Assembly: GCA_017523605.1 (NCBI GenBank)
Contig: JAFWVZ010000059.1
Coordinates: forward strand, 1 to 9,381
Direction: 5' to 3'
DNA length: 9,381 nucleotides
DNA from: Bacillota bacterium
GTDB taxonomy: Bacteria > Bacillota > Clostridia > Peptostreptococcales > Anaerovoracaceae
The notes under the pieces were generated by a model. It was not told where the DNA came from, made no database searches, and was given only the letters and a program-made list of their open reading frames with translations. How positions within the stretch are numbered: position 1 is the stretch's first letter; every line of letters begins with the position of its first letter. The translations under genes and the position numbers were made by a program. Shown in pieces: positions 1 to 5,743 of the stretch.

Positions 1-4
1 AGAA

Positions 5-352
5 ATGCATATCCACGGAGACGAAGGGCATACACAAGACCACGGGACCGGGGCACATACCCATACGCACGGCGGTTATACTCATACACACAGCCCGGAA
101 CACGATAAAAAGGTAATGAACCGCCTTTCCAGAGCCATAGGCCATCTGGAGAAGGTAAAGGACATGGTGGAGCGCGGTGAAGACTGCAGCGATGTTCTCA
201 TCCAGCTTGCCGCCGTCCGTTCTGCGCTTACTGCCACAGGCAAGGTGATCCTGCAGGAGCACATAAGCCACTGCATTGTCCATGCCGTGGAGAGCGGGGA
301 CGATACGGAAGTAGCCGAATTAAACGAGGCGATAGCGCAGTTCATAAAATGA
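5..352 (+). CDS. CsoR/RcnR-family metal-sensing transcriptional repressor with His-rich N-terminus
   Basis: A 115-residue all-helical DUF156 (CsoR/RcnR/InrS) repressor. These are DNA-binding tetramers that release DNA when metal binds. The core runs from about residue 38 (MNRLSRAIGHLEKV) to the end. The ligand positions known in the family are C61 (EDC), H86 and C90 (EHISHC), the Cys-His-Cys set of the Cu(I) sensor CsoR. An added tail, residues 1-33, carries ten histidines, several as HTH or HXH. H29 lies 32 residues before C61, the spacing I recall for the extra His of the nickel sensor InrS, so nickel is a candidate ligand as well as copper. The frame is open to the window edge and any ribosome binding site lies outside it, so the ATG at 5 is the likely but unproven start. 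M38 would give a tail-less core. The family is certain; the metal and target genes are not. The gene converges on the nickel-enzyme operon. Confidence 0.9.
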   Translation: MHIHGDEGHTQDHGTGAHTHTHGGYTHTHSPEHDKKVMNRLSRAIGHLEKVKDMVERGEDCSDVLIQLAAVRSALTATGKVILQEHISHCIVHAVESGDDTEVAELNEAIAQFIK

Positions 353-434
353 TCTCCGGTCATATTTCGGACCGTTCAGGTCTTTAAGTACTTCGGCTTT
401 TTTCGGACTATGCGTGAATTAAATAATTGGAAAT

Positions 435-472
435 AAAAAACAAGGGCTCCGCAGAGCCCTCGTTTTTATTTT
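435..472. terminator. Bidirectional Rho-independent terminator
   Basis: A perfect 7-bp stem AGGGCTC (443-449) and GAGCCCT (454-460) closes a 4-nt loop. On the + strand it is followed by CGTTTTTATTTT. On the - strand it is followed by TGTTTTTTATTT, because 435-442 is A-rich. It lies between the convergent ends of the CsoR-type gene (stop at 352) and cooT (stop at 478), so it can end both transcripts. It marks the 3' end of the CODH/ACS operon. Confidence 0.9.
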
Positions 473-477
473 GTTAT

Positions 478-666
478 TCAGTTAGCTTTGATGATAACTA
501 CTCCGCCTGTAAGATCCACATAGGATATCGTTCCCGTAAGCTCGGTCTTGGAACCGATAACATCCGTAAGCGTTATCTTATCGCCGTCTATGTCTATGCT
601 GGACACGTAACGGGCCGCTATGCGGTCATCGGACTTTTCGTTGATGTAAGCTGTAGAAAGGCACAT
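478..666 (-). CDS. cooT: CooT-family small nickel-binding protein
   Basis: A 62-residue protein starting MCLSTAY, with Cys at position 2. It matches the CooT family by its length, the MC start, the beta-rich pattern and the ending SYVDLTGGVVIIK. CooT of Rhodospirillum rubrum is a small dimer that binds one Ni(II) through Cys2 and helps nickel delivery to CO dehydrogenase; that is family knowledge, not shown here. The ATG is 10 nt after the acsB stop, and the ribosome binding site AAGGAGG overlaps that stop codon (TAAGGAGG), indicating co-translation with acsB. It is the last gene of the operon, followed by the bidirectional terminator. Its only cysteine is C2, so a metal site would have to form across a dimer or with N-terminal groups. 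Recognition is by pattern, but the nickel-enzyme context makes it convincing. Confidence 0.85.
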   Translation of the reverse strand: MCLSTAYINEKSDDRIAARYVSSIDIDGDKITLTDVIGSKTELTGTISYVDLTGGVVIIKAN

Positions 667-676
667 GCCGGCCTCC

Positions 677-2860
677 TTAGAAGTCGAACGGCTCCAGACC
701 GAATACCGGGTGTCCCTTTTCGGTGAGGAACTCGATCATTGCGTCCAGATCGTCCGCGGAAGCGGCAACGTTCTCGTCGCAGATCATGTCGGTGAAGTTC
801 TCGATTCCGTAGAGTTCCTCTGCGGACTTGTCCAGCTTGGCTCTGACTTCTTCCTTAAGGTGAGAGGGCATCCAGACTATTCTTGCGATTCCGCCTTCGG
901 CTCTCATGAACTTCTTGGAAGCTATGAAGTGCTTGCCGTGGCCCATGAATCCCGGAGTCTGCTGTCCGCCGCCTGTCATGGAAGCGAGCTCCGCAAAGCT
1001 CATTCCCAGAGGCGAGGAACCGGAGTACTCTCTGTTTACTATTACAACGCCCATGGTTGCAGGCTCCATGCCGCATATGCACTCGAAGCAGCCGCAGCTC
1101 GTCATCGGGTCCTTAAAGAGCGAGTAGAGCGTAACGGCTTCCAGAGCGCCGTGCGAGTATTCGTTTACCGCGCGGTTTACATCCGGCCAGATACCTACGG
1201 TCTCGTCTACGCAGTCTTCCTTGGATACGATCTGGCAGGGGCCGTTGGGGTTGAGCTGGTTGGTAGCCTTGGCATCCAGCCAGGAAACGGCGCCGCAAAG
1301 TCCCAGACGTTCCGGGGTAACGATGCAGACGTGGCTCGGCGAGAAGGACTGGCACAGCGTGCAGGTGTAGAAGCACTCTGCGGCTTCGTCCGTAAGCAGG
1401 GCAAGTCTTTCGTCTCTTGCGTTGTATATGGGTTCGGCGAGCTCGTGTCTGAGCTTGGTGCACTCGTGCGGATCCGTGTAGATTGTCACCTGGCACTTAT
1501 CGACTACGGAGTCGTACTCGCTCATTATCTTGGCATAGATGACTTCGCCTATGTGTCTTGCGCGGAATCCCTTTTCGAAAGCGTTCTTGGAGATACGGAT
1601 ACGGATCTGGTCTCTCTGTCCTGTATGCATTACGCCTTCCAGACAGTTCATCCAGGAGTGGAGCTTTCTCTCGAATACAGGCTCGAAGTCCGGCTGCATG
1701 TTCTTGCCGGCAACTTCAGCTACGTATGCAAGCTGGATGCTTCCGCCCGGTTCGTATACCTTTTCTCCGGAACCGGAAAGAACATCGTTGATCTTGTCGA
1801 AGTCCGGGCCAACAACGGTTATCTTGTGGTCTTCGATCTCGCGCATGTCCTTGCTGGTTACGAGCTCGAAGCAGTCCGTACGGCTTCCGTAAGCTTCCAG
1901 ATACATGTCGCTCCTGCGGATGATCTCGCCCTCGAACGCGGTGTTGAACGCGATGGGGATGTCCATTGCAGTAACCTTAAGCTTAATGTCTCTGGCCTCA
2001 AGAGAGGTGTCGATCCAGTCTCTGGTGTCCTTCTGGATGATAAGGCTCTTAGGCACTTTCCAGAGTTCTTCCTGTTCGTTGGTTATTACCGGGAAGCCCA
2101 GGGCAATGGCGCCGCCGCCGCACGCTACCGTAAGATCGTCTACGGGCGAGTAAGCGTTTACGAATGCCATTATTCTGTCCAGGGTATAGGTGTTCATTCC
2201 CCAGTAATCGAGGGGCTGGATGTTTCCGAAGATCATGGCAGCTCTCATTACGAGGTCCACGACGTGGGAAACGCTCCAGATCTCAGGTCCTACCTCTACG
2301 ATACGGACCTTGAAGCCCATGGATATGCCCATGCGCTTGGCCTGGTCGATGATCCCTCCGATAAGGAATACGAATATACCTCTGGCCTGATAACCTTTGA
2401 TCATGTCCCTTGCTTCCTCGTCGGAGGGGGCAGGGCCTATCATTACTACGAAGCCCGGGATGTCCTTGGTTACAAGGGGAAGTCCCAGTTCTCTCACTTC
2501 GGCGTCAGTCATGTGGCCGTGATACTCTCCCTTGTAGGGCTGAGGATCGTCCACGTACTTGACGGCTTCTATGACCTGTGCCGCCATTGCGGTGGCAAGT
2601 CCGGAATGGAACACGTCGTTGACGCGCTCTTCCTTGGTCATCCATTCTTTAATAGTGCCGTTCATTGCAGCATCCAGATCGCCGAGTGTATTTACCTCTA
2701 TGCCGGCGTATTCCAGGATTATGGCGCAGTTGAAAGCGGTGTCCGGGAACATTGCGGTATGATCCGGTCCGTATTTCTTTATTGCCGCATCCAGGTCCTT
2801 CCTGGCTTTTTCGTACATCTGGTCGCTGCCGTTGAATACACAGTCAAACAAGCGTCTCAC
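677..2860 (-). CDS. acsB: CO-methylating acetyl-CoA synthase (ACS), CODH/ACS complex alpha subunit
   Basis: A 727-residue cytoplasmic enzyme that makes acetyl-CoA from CO, CoA and a methyl group carried by a corrinoid protein, or runs in reverse. Its length is close to the roughly 729 residues of Moorella thermoacetica ACS, so it has the full bacterial three-domain form including the N-terminal CODH-contacting domain that archaeal ACS lacks. The A-cluster ligands are intact: C500, C503, C512 and C522 hold the Fe4S4 (spacing 3, 9, 10 as in Moorella C506/509/518/528). The C589-G590-C591 motif holds the distal nickel, 67 residues beyond C522 as expected. C503 is the bridging cysteine by alignment. 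The start is GTG at 2860, supported by AGGAGGT 8 nt upstream; this site overlaps the cooC stop, 5 nt before the start. No TTA, CTA or TCA codon occurs in the gene, suggesting bias for high expression. No corrinoid protein gene follows. Confidence 0.97.
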   Translation of the reverse strand: MRRLFDCVFNGSDQMYEKARKDLDAAIKKYGPDHTAMFPDTAFNCAIILEYAGIEVNTLGDLDAAMNGTIKEWMTKEERVNDVFHSGLATAMAAQVIEAVKYVDDPQPYKGEYHGHMTDAEVRELGLPLVTKDIPGFVVMIGPAPSDEEARDMIKGYQARGIFVFLIGGIIDQAKRMGISMGFKVRIVEVGPEIWSVSHVVDLVMRAAMIFGNIQPLDYWGMNTYTLDRIMAFVNAYSPVDDLTVACGGGAIALGFPVITNEQEELWKVPKSLIIQKDTRDWIDTSLEARDIKLKVTAMDIPIAFNTAFEGEIIRRSDMYLEAYGSRTDCFELVTSKDMREIEDHKITVVGPDFDKINDVLSGSGEKVYEPGGSIQLAYVAEVAGKNMQPDFEPVFERKLHSWMNCLEGVMHTGQRDQIRIRISKNAFEKGFRARHIGEVIYAKIMSEYDSVVDKCQVTIYTDPHECTKLRHELAEPIYNARDERLALLTDEAAECFYTCTLCQSFSPSHVCIVTPERLGLCGAVSWLDAKATNQLNPNGPCQIVSKEDCVDETVGIWPDVNRAVNEYSHGALEAVTLYSLFKDPMTSCGCFECICGMEPATMGVVIVNREYSGSSPLGMSFAELASMTGGGQQTPGFMGHGKHFIASKKFMRAEGGIARIVWMPSHLKEEVRAKLDKSAEELYGIENFTDMICDENVAASADDLDAMIEFLTEKGHPVFGLEPFDF

Positions 2861-2865
2861 GCTCT

Positions 2866-3654
2866 TTACCTCCTGTTGTTCTCCGCTGCTGCGGTATCGT
2901 CGATGCGTTCTTTAATCTTTCTGATCTCTTCCACGGTACGGGGCGCCATGTCGTAAGGGGAGGCGCTTGCTCTGTCCGCGTCGGATACTGCGTCGTCCAT
3001 GTGGATCATTCCCAGAAGATCTTCTTGCGGAACATTGTCCAGTATGAACTTCTCGTCCTTTTCGTCCCTTACTTTGTTTGCCACTACCGAGACGCTCTTA
3101 ACGCCCAGGTCTTTGGCAAGCCTCTGCACGCTGTGATATGTCTGAACGCTTCTTGCTCCCGGTTCTACCACTACTATGAATCTGTCTACCAGATCCGTGG
3201 TGCCGCGGGAGAGGTGTTCCAGGCCAGCTTCCATGTCCATTATCACGACTTCGTCGCGCTGGATGAGAAGGTTGGAGAGGAGCCTCTTGAGCATTACGTG
3301 CTCGGGGCATACGCAGCCTTGTCCGCCAACCTTTACGGTTCCCATCAGCAGGAGCTTTACTCCGTTGATGTCCTTGGCCAGCTTGTCCGGAAGATCGTCC
3401 ACCTTGGGGTTTATCTTGAAGAATCTTTCGAATTCGTCCGCGTGGGTGCGTTCTTTTATAAGATCCTTCATCTCCGTGATGGGGATGATCTTTTCCAGAT
3501 CTTCCTCGGCAGCTCCGAGGGCAAGACCCAGGTTGGCGTCGGGGTCTACGTCGGCGCAGAGGACCTTGCGTCCTTCGTCCGCGTAGAGCCTTGCAAGGCA
3601 TGCCGCGAAAGTCGTCTTACCGACTCCGCCTTTTCCCGTTACCGCTATCTTCAT
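2866..3654 (-). CDS. cooC: CooC/AcsF-type nickel-insertion ATPase (CODH/ACS maturation factor)
   Basis: A 262-residue MinD/SIMIBI-class ATPase, normal length for CooC. It begins with a deviant Walker A loop, GKGGVGKTT at residues 7-15, with the signature lysine K8 and the P-loop lysine K13. DVDPDANL (35-42) is the switch I aspartate region, and VIMDMEAGLEHLSRGT (137-152) is the family's switch II/Walker B region. C114 and C116 form the CXC motif (GCVC) that binds metal across the ATP-dependent dimer in Carboxydothermus CooC1. The family uses ATP to load nickel into CODH (CooC) or ACS (AcsF). Here one copy sits between cooS and acsB, so it could serve either or both; the sequence does not decide. 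The ATG lies 1 nt after the cooS stop (TAACATG) and has no strong ribosome binding site, so translation is probably coupled to cooS. Confidence 0.95.
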   Translation of the reverse strand: MKIAVTGKGGVGKTTFAACLARLYADEGRKVLCADVDPDANLGLALGAAEEDLEKIIPITEMKDLIKERTHADEFERFFKINPKVDDLPDKLAKDINGVKLLLMGTVKVGGQGCVCPEHVMLKRLLSNLLIQRDEVVIMDMEAGLEHLSRGTTDLVDRFIVVVEPGARSVQTYHSVQRLAKDLGVKSVSVVANKVRDEKDEKFILDNVPQEDLLGMIHMDDAVSDADRASASPYDMAPRTVEEIRKIKERIDDTAAAENNRR

Positions 3655-3655
3655 G

Positions 3656-5551
3656 TTATATTCCGAGCGCCTTGCGCTTGGCCTCTATGCCTTCGATGAT
3701 GCTCTCCACCAGTCCGTCGGGGTTGGTGTTGATGATGTAACCGGCGCCTACCATCTTCTTGGTGCCTTCGGTAATCAGCTGCATCATCTGCGGGGAACCG
3801 CCTACAAGAGGGTCTATTCCCAGATAGGTGTCTATTCCGGTAGCAACTACGTAGTTGGCTATGGAGACGGCCTTTTCGCTCATCCACTCGGGAGCGCAGC
3901 CTACGACAGGAAGCTGAGTGGTGTCTATGCCCCAGTCCTTGGCTATGCCTGTAACAAGAAGCATCATACGGCTGATGTCTACGCAGGAACCCATGTGCAG
4001 TACCGGCGGGATGTCGGCCAGAGTGCAGACACGGCGGAGTCCTTCTCCGCAGAACTGCTTGGCTCTCTTGTCCAGAAGGCCTGCCTTGGAGGCTGCCTGA
4101 GCGGCGCATCCGGTAGCTACGATGACTATGTCGTTAGCCAGAAGCTTCTTCATTATCTCGATGTGGGAGTAGTCCGGACGGACCTTGGGGTTGTTGCAGC
4201 CAACCATGGCTACTGCACCGCGGAGAACACCGGACTTAACGCACTCGATGAGAGGCTTGTAAGTGTCGATGTCGTCTATGCGGCTGTTGGTAACGGTGTC
4301 CAGACGGCTCTTGATGCCTTCGCAGGAGTATCCTACGTTAGCGATGTGCTTGTGCTCCGGTATGAAGATCTTTCCGGGCTCTCTGTTCGGGAAGTTCTCT
4401 ATTGCTTCCTTTACGATCTTCTTTGCAACTTCGCCGGCGTTCTGGCTGGTGATGGGAAGATACTCGGAGAGGGGGATCCTCGCTATCGGGGAGGTGGTGT
4501 AGAACTTGGTGTGGAAGCACTCGGCAACAGGTCCGATGTTCGGGAATATGCACTGTACGTCCACTACGATGGCGTCGCATACACCGGTAAGGATGACGGC
4601 TTCCTGCTGGAGGAAGTTGCCTGCCATCTTTATCTTGTGACGCATCATCATTTCGTTTCCGGTGCAGCAGAGGCCGACTACGTTGATGCCCTTGGCTCCT
4701 ACCTTCTTGGCGAGCTTGAGCATTGCAGGGTCTTCCGCGTAGCGGATGATCATCTCGGATACCGCGGGATCGTGGCCGTGGCATACGATGTTGACCTGGT
4801 CCATTTCCATTACGCCGAGGTTGCCTTCGGTGTCGTGCGGCATCGGAGTTCCGTACATGATGTCGGACATCTCGGTACCGGTCATGGATCCGCCCCAGCC
4901 GTCAGCCATTCCGCAGCGCAGGGACTGGCGTACCAGAGCCTCGGGATCTGCGGTGTTGCCCATGTGTGTCATGTGCATTGCGGTTACGACTTCGCGGTCT
5001 ACTGCTCTGGGAAGAATGTCTTCTTTTTCCCAGGTCTTGCGGCGCTCTTCGGTGGCGCGGTCTACCCAGCGCTGATAACCGGTGGGCTTGCCGTATTCGT
5101 TGATCGCAAGTTCTGCGACTTCGTGAGCTACGTCGTAGATGTCGCGTCCCTCGGTCTTGACTCCCCATTCCTTTGCAAGCTTAAGGAGCTTGCTGGCGTC
5201 CGTTACATGATAGTAACCGTCTTCGCTGGCGTCGTAGAGCTTCCATGCGCACTCGCGGCCGTGGTCGGAGTGGGTGGCAGCGCCGCCGGCAGCCATACGG
5301 AGATAGTTTCTGCCCGCTATCGCGTCGGCAGTTGCGCCGCAGATGCCCTTGGGAGCTTTGGGTGTGATGCGGCACGGACCCATGGCGCAGATACGGCAGC
5401 AGATTCCTTTTTCACCGAAGCCGCAGTGGGGCGTCTGGTTCTTGACTCTGTCCTGCCAGGTATCGATGCCTACCTGTGCGGCAGTTTCGCGGAGACGCGC
5501 CTGATCGGCCTCCATTTGCTCAACTGTCGTGAGTTTGAATTCCTGACTCAT
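3656..5551 (-). CDS. cooS: Anaerobic Ni-Fe-S carbon monoxide dehydrogenase catalytic subunit
   Basis: A 631-residue homodimer-forming enzyme interconverting CO and CO2; next to acsB it would feed CO to ACS (acsA in acetogen naming). Ligands visible by family comparison are C43 and C51 (D-cluster, shared across the dimer), C52, C55, C60 and C71 (B-cluster), and H260 (HGHDP), C296 (LCCTGNE), C334, C452, C482 and C523 (HMGSCVD) for the NiFe4S4 C-cluster. K560 matches the catalytic lysine, and H94 and H97 the histidine tunnel. Two loops look short: C60-C71 is 11 residues against 14 in Carboxydothermus CooSII, and C482-C523 is 41 against 50, so this is a divergent clade. The ATG has GGAAGGA 11 nt upstream. 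It is the first gene of the operon, behind a promoter in the region shared with the LysR gene. No TTA, CTA or TCA codons occur in it. Confidence 0.97.
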   Translation of the reverse strand: MSQEFKLTTVEQMEADQARLRETAAQVGIDTWQDRVKNQTPHCGFGEKGICCRICAMGPCRITPKAPKGICGATADAIAGRNYLRMAAGGAATHSDHGRECAWKLYDASEDGYYHVTDASKLLKLAKEWGVKTEGRDIYDVAHEVAELAINEYGKPTGYQRWVDRATEERRKTWEKEDILPRAVDREVVTAMHMTHMGNTADPEALVRQSLRCGMADGWGGSMTGTEMSDIMYGTPMPHDTEGNLGVMEMDQVNIVCHGHDPAVSEMIIRYAEDPAMLKLAKKVGAKGINVVGLCCTGNEMMMRHKIKMAGNFLQQEAVILTGVCDAIVVDVQCIFPNIGPVAECFHTKFYTTSPIARIPLSEYLPITSQNAGEVAKKIVKEAIENFPNREPGKIFIPEHKHIANVGYSCEGIKSRLDTVTNSRIDDIDTYKPLIECVKSGVLRGAVAMVGCNNPKVRPDYSHIEIMKKLLANDIVIVATGCAAQAASKAGLLDKRAKQFCGEGLRRVCTLADIPPVLHMGSCVDISRMMLLVTGIAKDWGIDTTQLPVVGCAPEWMSEKAVSIANYVVATGIDTYLGIDPLVGGSPQMMQLITEGTKKMVGAGYIINTNPDGLVESIIEGIEAKRKALGI

Positions 5552-5600
5552 TGATTATCTTTTCCTTCCGTTAAAATGATTCGTAAGGTGGTTTATCCTT

Positions 5601-5630
5601 TTTATATTATATATACAAATGTTGTATAAT
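5601..5630 (+). promoter_or_regulatory. Predicted promoter of the LysR-type regulator gene
   Basis: On the + strand a perfect TATAAT (5625-5630) follows a weak -35, TTTATA (5601-5606, 4 of 6 consensus bases), with an 18-bp spacer. It overlaps the predicted cooS promoter face to face, so the two transcription starts would compete. The leader to the TTG start would be about 105 nt and contains the further repeats at 5641-5713. Confidence 0.4.
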
Positions 5631-5634
5631 TAAA
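5606..5634 (-). promoter_or_regulatory. Predicted sigma-70 promoter of the cooS operon
   Basis: On the - strand a perfect TATAAT -10 box (5611 to 5606) is preceded by a 17-bp spacer and a weak -35, TTTAAT (5634 to 5629, 3 of 6 consensus bases). The leader to the cooS ATG would be roughly 45-50 nt. The weak -35 and the operator-like palindrome in the spacer suggest a regulated promoter. The region is very A+T-rich, so such boxes can also arise by chance. Confidence 0.5.
5612..5628. promoter_or_regulatory. Palindromic operator, candidate LysR-type regulator binding site
   Basis: TATACAA-ATG-TTGTATA is a perfect 7-bp inverted repeat around 3 nt. Within it, 5613-5627 is exactly ATAC-N7-GTAT, the classic LysR-type T-N11-A box. 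It lies between the divergent cooS and LysR genes and exactly fills the spacer of the predicted cooS promoter. It also overlaps the predicted -10 of the regulator gene, so one bound protein could control both. Binding by the neighbouring LysR protein is inferred. Confidence 0.6.
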
Positions 5635-5640
5635 TAAAAG

Positions 5641-5665
5641 AATATTATCCTAAGGGCAATATTAT
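5641..5665. repeat. Direct repeat AATATTAT, two copies
   Basis: AATATTAT occurs at 5641-5648 and again at 5658-5665, 17 bp apart start to start. Because AATATT is itself palindromic, the pair is also symmetric. It lies in the shared regulatory region upstream of the predicted cooS promoter. It may be a protein-binding element or just a product of the A+T-rich composition. Confidence 0.35.
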
Positions 5666-5675
5666 TTTTACACGG

Positions 5676-5692
5676 TGCAACTACAGGTTGCA
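5676..5692. repeat. Inverted repeat TGCAAC-N5-GTTGCA in the divergent regulatory region
   Basis: A perfect 6-bp dyad, TGCAAC (5676-5681) and GTTGCA (5687-5692), separated by 5 nt. It is more G+C-rich than its surroundings, so less likely to be chance than the A+T dyads. Its centre is 64 bp, about six helical turns, from the centre of the 5612-5628 palindrome, so the two could be bound on the same DNA face. As RNA it would form a small hairpin in the LysR gene leader. Confidence 0.5.
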
Positions 5693-5713
5693 TATCATAA
5701 AGTAAAGTGATAT
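5692..5713. repeat. Inverted repeat ATATCA-N10-TGATAT in the LysR gene leader
   Basis: A perfect 6-bp dyad, ATATCA (5692-5697) and TGATAT (5708-5713), directly follows the TGCAAC dyad. It is followed on the + strand by ATTTTTC. It might be a weak attenuator-like hairpin or an operator half. The A+T-only stem makes chance quite possible. Confidence 0.3.
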
Positions 5714-5743
5714 ATTTTTCAGTGGAAAACGGAGGCGTATAAA

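Noticed and set aside
5..105. CAT/CAC-rich stretch at the start of the CsoR-type gene as a DNA tandem repeat
   Set aside because: The periodicity is irregular and explained by the His/Thr-rich protein tail; it is not a true tandem repeat array.
356..382. Two mutually exclusive mini-hairpins sharing GACC (CGGTC 357-361 with GACCG 370-374; GACC 370-373 with GGTC 379-382) after the CsoR-type gene
   Set aside because: Stems of 4-5 bp with no T-run directly after; probably chance. The strong terminator at 443-460 explains termination.
665..2956. 763-residue open frame on the + strand opposite acsB
   Set aside because: It is in exact antisense register with acsB, whose cluster ligands, length and ribosome binding site prove it real. 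The open frame follows from absence of TTA/CTA/TCA codons in acsB.
3001..3699. 232-residue open frame on the + strand opposite cooC
   Set aside because: In-register antisense shadow of cooC, without its own ribosome binding site or recognisable motifs.
3653..5554. 633-residue open frame on the + strand opposite cooS
   Set aside because: Antisense register shadow of a clearly real CODH gene; the encoded sequence shows no family features.
5552..5743. Possible CooA (CRP-type CO sensor) site or riboswitch before cooS
   Set aside because: No TGTCA-N6-TGACA-like CooA site was seen, and the predicted cooS leader of about 50 nt is too short for a known riboswitch. The symmetric elements fit a LysR box better.
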